Assembly (NCBI GenBank): GCA_003557605.1
Contig: PWNW01000073.1
Span: forward strand, 1-6,481
DNA: 6,481 nt
Direction of reading: 5' to 3'
Source of the DNA: Spirochaetaceae bacterium
GTDB lineage: Bacteria; Spirochaetota; Spirochaetia; PWKH01
Within the stretch, counting starts at the first letter, position 1. The number at the start of each line of letters is the position of its first letter. A program made the translations under genes and the position numbers. Shown here one piece after another: positions 1 to 4,947 of this stretch. The notes beneath the pieces are model-generated. The model searched no databases, had not been told where the DNA came from, and saw only the letters and a program-made list of their open reading frames with translations.

Positions 1-182
1 AGATCGCATCCGAGAGACTGCAGGTCCCTGTCAATGCACCGATTCTGATGACCACCGATCTTGTCTATTCCCCCGACGGAAGGGGCATTGCAGTATTTGT
101 CACTGCCTTTCGAGGTGACCGCTACACCCTGGTATCCACGAACTACGGTCACCGGGAGTATACTGAAGGGTACAATATTTAG
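1..182 (+). CDS. GntR-family (HutC-type) transcriptional regulator, C-terminal UTRA fragment
   Basis: This is the C-terminal end of a gene that begins left of the window; the open frame runs from base 3 to a TAG at 180-182 (59 codons). The text reads like the end of a UTRA ligand-binding domain: a 'LQVPVNAPIL' stretch, then 'YSPDGRGIAVF', then 'FRGDRYTL', matching the usual UTRA pattern of L-x-VP-x-x-x-P-hydrophobic, Y-x-x-DG-x-P/I and the terminal Y/F-RGDRY-hydrophobic strand. In this family the UTRA domain binds a small effector, often a sugar phosphate or sugar acid, and changes DNA binding by an N-terminal winged helix, which is outside the window. About 17 residues follow the RGDRY strand, a slightly longer tail than usual. 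The gene converges on the RraA-family gene and overlaps its stop codon by 4 bases. It is the obvious candidate regulator of the divergent promoter region at 884-999 (inference). The family call rests on a short segment. Confidence 0.7.
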   Translation, partial: IASERLQVPVNAPILMTTDLVYSPDGRGIAVFVTAFRGDRYTLVSTNYGHREYTEGYNI

Positions 183-883
183 GTCAGTGCCTTCACTGCT
201 GTATCAAGCTGCTTTGACAGCTTCTGCACAGAAGCCTGTTTTTCTGCGGCTGTTCGGTCAGTTCTTCTCAGTTCAGCATGAGCTGCGGTCTCAAAGTCCC
301 GTACAAGCCGGCATGCAGGAATAATCCTGCTGAAGCACTGCGGAGGAATGACAATAAGGCCGTCTGCATCACCGTGCAGCAGGTCTCCGGTATGTATGTT
401 CATCCCTCCAATATGAACAGGGTCCCCCAGACCGCTCCAGCGAAGGTGACGGTGACCAGGGACCAGTCCTCCTGCAAAGGTCATCAGTCCTGCCTGCCTG
501 ATTCCGGCAAGGTCCCGGACCGCTCCGTTTGAAACAAGGGCTGCTGTTCCTGCTGCGAGCATGGCTTTGGCCATACCGTCTCCTGCAGCAGCGTGACTGA
601 GGGGTTGTGAAACAGACTCAATCACTGCAGCCATGGGCCGGGAAGATTTCGCAATTAATTCCAGCATCTCATAATAAAGAAAACTGCTGTCATCACCTTC
701 TTCGGCACTGCAGTCCAGCTTGATGGTTACTGCCTCCCCGCAGAAGGCGGGAAATTCGGGGGTGAGGCAGCGAAGGGCTGCTTCGGAAGCGCTGATGGTG
801 ATGCCCAGGGCGCTGCATGCGTTGAATACCAGCGCGGAGGGTGAATCCGGCAGTACGTCAGTCAGCTGATTCAGTATATTCAT
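179..883 (-). CDS. RraA-family metal-dependent aldolase/decarboxylase-like protein
   Basis: This 234-residue protein has the RraA / HMG-CHA aldolase fold signatures. It contains the D-x20-R-D motif described as the minimum for metal-dependent retro-aldol activity in this family: Asp102, then exactly 20 residues, then Arg123-Asp124. It also has 'GGLVPG' near 138-143 and the C-terminal 'GD(L/A)..GDADGLIVIP' block near 166-180. E. coli RraA, the RNase E inhibitor, lacks the Asp, so an enzyme is more likely here than a regulator of RNA decay. Family members cleave 4-hydroxy-4-methyl-2-oxoglutarate-type compounds or decarboxylate oxaloacetate, releasing pyruvate. The fifth aldolase position (R-D-x2-E/D) is Gly127, and the usual DG before the RD loop is Asn119-Gly120, so the substrate probably differs from HMG/CHA. 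The start ATG (complement of 881-883) has a GAGGAG site 4-6 bases upstream. The protein is probably cytosolic and the gene is transcribed away from the epimerase-lyase operon. The exact reaction is unknown. Confidence 0.85.
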   Translation of the reverse strand: MNILNQLTDVLPDSPSALVFNACSALGITISASEAALRCLTPEFPAFCGEAVTIKLDCSAEEGDDSSFLYYEMLELIAKSSRPMAAVIESVSQPLSHAAAGDGMAKAMLAAGTAALVSNGAVRDLAGIRQAGLMTFAGGLVPGHRHLRWSGLGDPVHIGGMNIHTGDLLHGDADGLIVIPPQCFSRIIPACRLVRDFETAAHAELRRTDRTAAEKQASVQKLSKQLDTAVKALT

Positions 884-933
884 AGGTCTCCTCTATTTCT
901 GCAGACTGATCAGGAAAAAGTCCTAATGAATCC

Positions 934-962
934 TTGACAGTAGCAGTCAGTAATGTAATTAT
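934..962 (+). promoter_or_regulatory. Sigma-70-type promoter for the rightward operon
   Basis: A perfect -35 box TTGACA lies at 934-939. After a 17-base spacer comes a -10 box AATTAT at 957-962 (four of six consensus bases), preceded by TGT at 954-956, the extended -10 TGn arrangement. Transcription would start near 968-971, giving a leader of about 30 bases before the ATG at 1000. Spacing and position suit the only long rightward transcription unit in the window. No other comparable promoter was noticed within the operon, whose genes overlap or nearly touch. Confidence 0.6.
935..949. promoter_or_regulatory. Imperfect palindrome in the promoter spacer, candidate operator
   Basis: TGACAGTAGCAGTCA is an inverted repeat around a central A, with five of seven base pairs matching (outer TGAC/GTCA perfect). 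It begins inside the -35 box and fills the first half of the spacer, where a bound repressor would block RNA polymerase. This is a candidate only; short imperfect palindromes occur by chance. Confidence 0.3.
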
Positions 963-970
963 GTTATTAC
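950..970. promoter_or_regulatory. GTAAT/ATTAC inverted repeat over the -10 box, candidate operator
   Basis: GTAAT occurs twice in tandem (950-954 and 955-959) and is followed by its inverse ATTAC at 966-970. The segment 955-970, GTAATTATGTTATTAC, is a palindrome with six of eight matching pairs and covers the -10 box and the expected transcription start. GntR/HutC-type repressors bind palindromes with GT and AC at the ends, and a regulator of that type ends just 700 bases away. This fits a repressor site, but the identity of the protein that binds is inference and AT-rich promoter DNA readily gives such matches. Confidence 0.4.
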
Positions 971-999
971 CAATGAAAAGAAAAAGGAAGCCCTAACCC

Positions 1000-2187
1000 A
1001 TGAAAACCTATGAAATTCATGCATTAAGAGATTTTTACTACCGGGAACTGACGGAAAACATCCTTCCGTTTTGGATGAACCATGCCCGTGATGCTGAAGC
1101 CGGGGGATACCATACCTGCCTGAACCGGGACGGAAGCGTATATGATTACGATAAGGTCTGCATGTGGCATGCGGGGAGGATCATCTGGACCTATGCCCAT
1201 ATGTACAACTAGCTGGAAGACCGTCCAGAATACCTCGACATGGCCTCATGGGGAATTGATTTTCTGGACTCCCACGGGTTTGCTCCAGACGGGACCATGT
1301 ACTACGCCCTTACCAGGGAAGGTGCCCCGCTGGAACCGAAGCAAGGCAGTGCGGCTGAGATGTCTTCAGTTCTCGGGTTTACCGAATATGCCCGTGCATC
1401 CGGAGATGAGCAGTGGTATCTCCGGGCAAAAAAGCTCTTTGAAGAAGTATGGGAGACCTACCAGCACCCTGGAAAGGCACAGCAGTGCTTCATTGCCCAA
1501 ACCCGTCCGGTGCGCCAGCACGGACATGCCATGATCACCCTCAACGTGCTTCAGGAACTGAGGAGATTCCGGGAAGAGCCTCAGTGGGAAGAAAAAATTG
1601 ACCAGTGCATTTCCCTGATGCTTGGGATGCACATGAAGGAAGACAAGAAGGCGGTTTTTGAGCTTGTCGCCTGGGACGGAAGCGAGATCCCCGGACATAT
1701 GGGAAGGTGGATAAATCCCGGGCACATCATTGAGGGTGGTATATTCCTCATCCATGAAGGACTCAGAAGAAATGACCAGATGCTTCGCAGCCGCGGTGCC
1801 GACTGGATTGAATGGGGCTTCCAATGGGGATGGGACAAGGATTACGGCGGAATATATAACGATATTGATTCCCAGGGACTGCCGATGCCTACGTCAATGG
1901 CCTTTGTGGGTGAATCAAAGCTGTGGTGGCAGCATGCGGAGGCCCTGTATGCCCTGCTGCTGGCATATGCTGAGACCGGCAGGGGCTCCTTCTTAAGAAG
2001 CTACCGGGCGGTGCATGAGTACAGCTTTACCCGGTTTGCCGATCCGGTCTACGGGGAATGGTTTGCAAATCTTGACCGGAGGGGAAACCGGGTAGGTGAT
2101 GCAAAGGGAACAGCACGGAAAAACTCCTTTCACATCGGACGCAATTTTCTTAACTGCTTCCGGCTGCTTGAAAGAATGGGTTCATAA
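1000..2187 (+). pseudogene. AGE-family (N-acylglucosamine 2-epimerase-like) sugar epimerase/isomerase, interrupted by an in-frame TAG
   Basis: Read through, the frame encodes 395 positions, normal for the (alpha/alpha)6-barrel AGE superfamily, which epimerises or isomerises sugars at C1/C2. Family hallmarks lie on both sides of the break: 'WHAGRIIWTYAHMYN' (Arg60), 'RPVRQHGHAM' (169-178), 'NPGHIIEGG' with His242 and Glu245, 'WWQHAEAL' (309-316) and 'NSFHIGRNFL' with His378. The two histidine motifs correspond to the catalytic histidines of AGE enzymes. Codon 71 (1210-1212) is TAG; there is no frameshift, and homology-like sequence resumes at once with 'LEDRPEYLD'. A stop here would leave a 70-residue fragment. 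A restart at ATG 1240 lacks a visible ribosome binding site and would lose the first barrel helices and Arg60. The start ATG at 1000 has AAGGAAG at 984-990. It is the first gene of the operon. Substrate could be N-acyl sugar, mannose/glucose-type or another hexose; the sequence does not decide. It may be a recent nonsense mutation, a sequencing error or a read-through codon. Confidence 0.88.
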
Positions 2188-2188
2188 C

Positions 2189-2194
2189 AGGAGG
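2189..2194 (+). promoter_or_regulatory. Consensus ribosome binding site of the first lyase gene
   Basis: AGGAGG lies 5 bases before the ATG at 2200 and directly after the epimerase stop (2185-2187). It is a full consensus site, so the lyase should be translated well even if the epimerase gene terminates early at its TAG. Confidence 0.8.
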
Positions 2195-2199
2195 ACGCA

Positions 2200-3132
2200 A
2201 TGAGCAGTAAACGGTATCCCCAGTGCATTATGGCAACAGTATGTATTCCCTGGACTGAGTCATTTCAGTTTGACAGGGAGGTGTTTGTTCGTCAGATCAG
2301 TCATTTCCGAAGCCTTGACATTGAAAATGTCTATCTCTTCGGGACTGCGGGTGAAGGACATGCAGTAACAGACGGGCAGTTTGATGAAATAACACAGCTG
2401 TTCTTTCAGGAGATGACCAGGCTGAATATGCAGCCGATGGTGGGGATTATCAGCCCGTCGCTGCAGGTCATGAAACAGCGGCTGGAACGGGCATACAGCT
2501 TGGGGGTGAGGGATTTTCAGTTTGCCCTTCCAGGATGGACGGTGCTCTCCGAAGAAGAGATGTTTGACTTCTTCCATGCATTCTGCGATCCCTATCCGGA
2601 CTGCCGTTTCATGCTCTACAACATCATCCGCTCCAAGCGGCTGGTGACACCGGCGGAGTTCTTTCGTCTGGCAGAAGAGATCCCGAATCTCACCGCCGCG
2701 AAGACCACCAGTGTCTCCTTTGCTGATGTGCATGACCTGGCTTTCACCGAATGTCCGATCCAGTTTTTTACCGCAGAGACCTCCATCGGCTATGCGGGAA
2801 TGCTTGGCGAGTTCGGATATCTGATGGCCTGGGGGTCCCTGAATCCACAGCGGGCGAAGCTGTTTTTCCAGGCAGTACAGGACAAGGACGTTCCTTCGGT
2901 TAAAAAATTCGTTTCAGAAACACATGGCGTCTGGCGCGGCATTATGGGGATCATCGGGACCGGCTGGAGCGATGCGGCCTATGACAAGGTGTTTTTCAGG
3001 CATGCAGACCCGGAATTCTCCCTGAGGGTGCTGCCTCCCTATCGGGCAATTCCCGAAGAGGTGTACCAGGAATTTATGCAGTTTATGGAGTCAGACTATC
3101 CGCAGTGGCTCTATCGAGGAGGTAAATCATGA
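2200..3132 (+). CDS. DHDPS/N-acetylneuraminate lyase-family protein (class I Schiff-base lyase), copy 1
   Basis: A 310-residue TIM-barrel protein of the DapA/NanA family, whose members form a Schiff base between a lysine and a 2-oxo acid and then do aldol cleavage, condensation or dehydration. Key sites are visible: the substrate-carboxylate loop 'FGTAGEGHAVT' (Gly48 to Glu52, the family GTTGE motif with Ala for the second Thr), catalytic Tyr140 in 'LYNIIRSKR' (family Y-N-x-P, here without the Pro), and Schiff-base Lys168 in 'LTAAKTTS'. Length is normal (about 290-310). The C-terminal half has 'WRGIMGIIGTGWSDAAYDK', and the end is rich in aromatic residues. The altered loops argue against true dihydrodipicolinate synthase; sugar-acid lyase or dehydratase is more likely from the neighbours. 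It starts 12 bases after the epimerase stop, behind a consensus ribosome binding site, and overlaps the next gene by 4 bases (ATGA), implying translational coupling. The exact substrate is unknown. Confidence 0.88.
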   Translation: MSSKRYPQCIMATVCIPWTESFQFDREVFVRQISHFRSLDIENVYLFGTAGEGHAVTDGQFDEITQLFFQEMTRLNMQPMVGIISPSLQVMKQRLERAYSLGVRDFQFALPGWTVLSEEEMFDFFHAFCDPYPDCRFMLYNIIRSKRLVTPAEFFRLAEEIPNLTAAKTTSVSFADVHDLAFTECPIQFFTAETSIGYAGMLGEFGYLMAWGSLNPQRAKLFFQAVQDKDVPSVKKFVSETHGVWRGIMGIIGTGWSDAAYDKVFFRHADPEFSLRVLPPYRAIPEEVYQEFMQFMESDYPQWLYRGGKS

Positions 3133-4022
3133 GCAGTATGAAGAAAGGATTTTACACAGCCCTGGGAACTCCCTTTGATGCCGACGGTTCGGTGCTGACC
3201 GACAGCCTGGCAGATCATATTGAGAACCAGATTGCAGCGGGGGCATCAGGCCTCCTTCTGATGGGCACTATGGGCATGATCGGATGCGTGAGGCATGACC
3301 AGTATGAACGGACGGTGCGTGCAGCAGAGGAGGCTGTGAACGGCCGGGTACGGCTGATGGTTGGAGCGGCGGACAATACCCTGCATCAGGTGCAGGCTAA
3401 ACTTGATGTTCTCAAATCATACCAGGTATCCCCGGTGCTCACAGCTCCCTTCTACGGAACCATCCGTGAAAAACTGATTGTTCCGTTCTTTACCCGCTGT
3501 GCTGCTATGACTGACCAGGAGATATTTCTCTATGATCATCCCTTTACTGCCAAGGTGAACTTGTCGCTCAGCCACATTACGGAGCTTGCAAAGGTAAAGA
3601 ACATCCGGGGTGTGAAAACCGGGAACATCATCCTGGCCCGGGCTATCCTTGACAGCCCGGAAATCAGCAAAGAGTTCACCCCCATCCTTTCCAACTCGGA
3701 CCTCTTTGCGGTGGGGTATGCCTACGGGATCCACCACTATCTCGACGGAATCTTTGCCTGCTTTCCGGCAACAGTGAAGCGGGTGCAGGATGCCTTCAAC
3801 CGGGATGACCATGGTTCTGCACGGAGGCACCTCAACGAGATGATGGACCTGAGGGACTATATGATTGCTGTTGGCCTCAGGCCGGCATTTACCTATGCCC
3901 TGAACCTTCTGGGATTTCGGGGAAATTTCGGGCCCGACTATGAGGAAACCCTGTCTGAGGATCTGAAGAAATCCGTGAAGGAAAAATTCCAAGCCCTTGG
4001 AGAGCTGCAGGAGGGTATGTGA
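3129..4022 (+). CDS. DHDPS/N-acetylneuraminate lyase-family protein, divergent copy 2
   Basis: A 297-residue member of the same TIM-barrel family, clearly not a recent duplicate of its upstream neighbour. It opens with the family pattern 'GFYTALGTPFDADGSV' (A-x-x-TPF). Catalytic residues appear conserved: Tyr135 in 'LYDHP' (family YNxP) and Schiff-base Lys163 in 'GVKTGN'. The substrate-binding loop, however, reads 'MGTMGMIG' at about 45-52, replacing the usual GTTGE: the second Thr and the Glu are both Met. In DHDPS and NAL this loop holds the substrate carboxylate, so the acceptor or leaving portion of the substrate probably differs. The ATG at 3129 overlaps the previous TGA and has GAGGAGGT at 3116-3123. 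Its own stop overlaps the following GTG. It may act in sequence with copy 1, on a different intermediate, or as a mixed oligomer; the sequence does not say. Confidence 0.85.
   Translation: MSSMKKGFYTALGTPFDADGSVLTDSLADHIENQIAAGASGLLLMGTMGMIGCVRHDQYERTVRAAEEAVNGRVRLMVGAADNTLHQVQAKLDVLKSYQVSPVLTAPFYGTIREKLIVPFFTRCAAMTDQEIFLYDHPFTAKVNLSLSHITELAKVKNIRGVKTGNIILARAILDSPEISKEFTPILSNSDLFAVGYAYGIHHYLDGIFACFPATVKRVQDAFNRDDHGSARRHLNEMMDLRDYMIAVGLRPAFTYALNLLGFRGNFGPDYEETLSEDLKKSVKEKFQALGELQEGM
4009..4015 (+). promoter_or_regulatory. Ribosome binding site supporting a GTG start
   Basis: AGGAGGG ends 3 bases before the GTG at 4019. The nearby ATG (4017-4019) is the last codon of the lyase in another frame, and the small gene's own frame has no other early start. 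The site therefore decides for GTG, with somewhat short spacing, coupled to the lyase stop by a GTGA overlap. Confidence 0.65.
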
Positions 4023-4501
4023 GCAAGCGTATCGTTGACCGAAGAGCCTCTGATAACCCTTATCTGCATCGGGATTTCCACATCTCCTCTGATCTGAGTT
4101 TGTCTTATGTGGAGGAGCATTTCGGAAAGCAGGGGGTGAAGGAGTTCATTCAGCAGTATGCTGAGGCGTATTACAAGCCCCTTGCTGGACGTACTGCAGA
4201 GCAGGGCCTCGGGGCCCTGGAGGAGTATTTCCAGGAGATATATACGGCAGAAGAGGCATCCGAAGCTCTGGAGACATCCCTGACTGTCGGGGTCCTGCAG
4301 GTCGCTGTATCCTGGTGCCCTGGGGTCCGTCATATGAAGCAGAAGGGGCATACCCCTTCTGCAGGTCAGGTTGAAGCGGTGAGAACCCTCTACGGTGCCC
4401 TGGCAGAGCTTGCAGGTCTTGATTTTTCCTGCAGCAGGTATGATGCAGAGACCGGCGCTGCTGAATTCATGTTCTGCGAACGAAAGGAGCCCCGATTATG
4501 A
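4019..4501 (+). CDS. Unrecognised small protein A, first of three related proteins
   Basis: 160 residues with a GTG start; no signal peptide or membrane segment. The function is not recognised. It begins 'NPYLHRDFHISS' (13-24), then a predicted helical part with 'YVEEHFGKQGV' (30-40) and 'EALETS' (82-87), a Cys-Pro pair at 100-101 ('SWCPGVRHMKQKGHTP'), and ends with an apparent strand-rich segment containing Cys138 and Cys153. It resembles protein C: 'S-(Y/W)-VEE-x-FG-x-Q' is shared, 8 of 23 residues identical by hand without gaps. It also resembles protein B, through the helical core and the Cys-Pro/MKxxG(H/Y) segment. It lacks B's second cysteine cluster, so the two could differ in metal or substrate binding. 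It overlaps the upstream lyase by GTGA and the downstream gene by ATGA, so it is made with them. A role in the same pathway is inference only; a distant link to small hydrolase families such as the ATC-hydrolase-like group is conceivable but unproven. Confidence 0.8.
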   Translation: MSKRIVDRRASDNPYLHRDFHISSDLSLSYVEEHFGKQGVKEFIQQYAEAYYKPLAGRTAEQGLGALEEYFQEIYTAEEASEALETSLTVGVLQVAVSWCPGVRHMKQKGHTPSAGQVEAVRTLYGALAELAGLDFSCSRYDAETGAAEFMFCERKEPRL

Positions 4502-4947
4502 TATCCTGCACAGAGTTTATTCCGCTTTACAGTGAGCTTTTCAAGTTTCTTGAAAAGAAAGGGGGGTATCAGGAGGTGCTTCGTTACTGGAAGTATATTT
4601 CCGATACCTATGTAGAGACCCTGCTCGGCACGCTGGTTGACCAGAAGGGAATGGAAGGGTGCTGGGAATACTGGACCCGCGCCCTCAATGAAGAGGCGGC
4701 GGACTTCACCATGACCTATGATGAAAAACTGCAGGAAATAACCTTTGAAATGCATCACTGTCCTTCAAAGGGACTGCTGATGAAGCTTGGGTATATGGAG
4801 CCGTACCATGCCTACTGCGAGCACTGCGCGGTGATCTATGAGCCGGTGCTCAACCGTCGCGGAATAGCACAGCAGCGGGACCATTCCCGAACTGATGAGG
4901 CCGCCTGCTCTTCAAGGCTCTATTATATGGAGAACCATAATGGCTGA
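4498..4947 (+). CDS. Unrecognised small Cys/His-rich protein B, related to A and C
   Basis: 149 residues, cytosolic by appearance; function not recognised. The N-terminal part is helical, with 'TEFIPLYSELF' and 'VLRYWKYISDTY'. The striking segment is 86-110: His86-His87-Cys88-Pro89, then 'GYMEPYHAYCEHC', with His104, Cys107, His109 and Cys110. Such clustered His/Cys residues suggest a metal site or a reactive cysteine, though no known motif is matched exactly. The first 33 comparable residues align without gaps to protein C with 12 identities by hand (E-F, L-Y, E, G, Q-E, YWK, I). The Cys-Pro and downstream Met-Lys-x-x-Gly region also lines up with protein A. The ATG at 4498 overlaps the stop of A (ATGA) and has AAAGGAG at 4483-4489. 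The last 8 bases overlap the sulfatase gene. The tail after residue 125 is polar and probably less ordered. Confidence 0.82.
   Translation: MISCTEFIPLYSELFKFLEKKGGYQEVLRYWKYISDTYVETLLGTLVDQKGMEGCWEYWTRALNEEAADFTMTYDEKLQEITFEMHHCPSKGLLMKLGYMEPYHAYCEHCAVIYEPVLNRRGIAQQRDHSRTDEAACSSRLYYMENHNG
4929..4932 (+). promoter_or_regulatory. Ribosome binding site that decides the sulfatase start
   Basis: GGAG lies 7 bases before the ATG at 4940, whose product begins MAERPNILWI, exactly where sulfatases normally begin. An in-frame ATG at 4895 would add 15 residues unlike the family and has no ribosome binding site, so 4940 is preferred. Confidence 0.7.

Larger units (their letters stand above)
884..999. 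promoter_or_regulatory. Divergent intergenic control region
   Basis: These 116 bases separate two divergent start codons, the RraA-family gene on the left and the AGE-family gene on the right. The region is AT-richer than the coding DNA around it. It holds a well-matched rightward promoter, two imperfect palindromes and the ribosome binding sites of both genes. A leftward -10 candidate, CATAAT on the minus strand (complement of 958-963, five of six consensus bases), overlaps the rightward -10 but has no good -35. If both are used, the promoters overlap face to face, so one bound regulator could control both directions. The leftward promoter is weakly supported. Confidence 0.6.

Noticed and set aside
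164..195. TGAAGG/CCTTCA inverted repeat spanning the convergent stops, as a terminator
   Set aside because: The stem is only 6 base pairs with a 20-base loop and no T-run follows on either strand.
973..996. Seven-codon reading frame (MKRKRKP) just before the epimerase start, as a possible leader peptide
   Set aside because: It has no ribosome binding site of its own, it covers the binding site of the real gene, and so short a frame is expected by chance.
1366..1824. Long minus-strand open frames inside the epimerase, lyase and sulfatase genes (for example here, 2260-2733, 3417-3992 and 5114-5542)
   Set aside because: They lie opposite well-supported genes, show no recognisable domains and have no convincing start signals; they are antisense shadows.
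1240..2187. Independent shorter epimerase gene starting at ATG 1240
   Set aside because: There is no ribosome binding site, and the frame upstream continues the same protein family, so this is the remainder of the interrupted gene.
1000..2187. General reassignment of TAG to an amino acid in this organism
   Set aside because: TAG appears as a natural terminator for the regulator fragment and the sulfatase, and the other genes end in TAA or TGA.
4895..4939. Upstream in-frame start for the sulfatase
   Set aside because: The 15 added residues do not resemble the family, lie within protein B's coding sequence and have no ribosome binding site; ATG 4940 has one.
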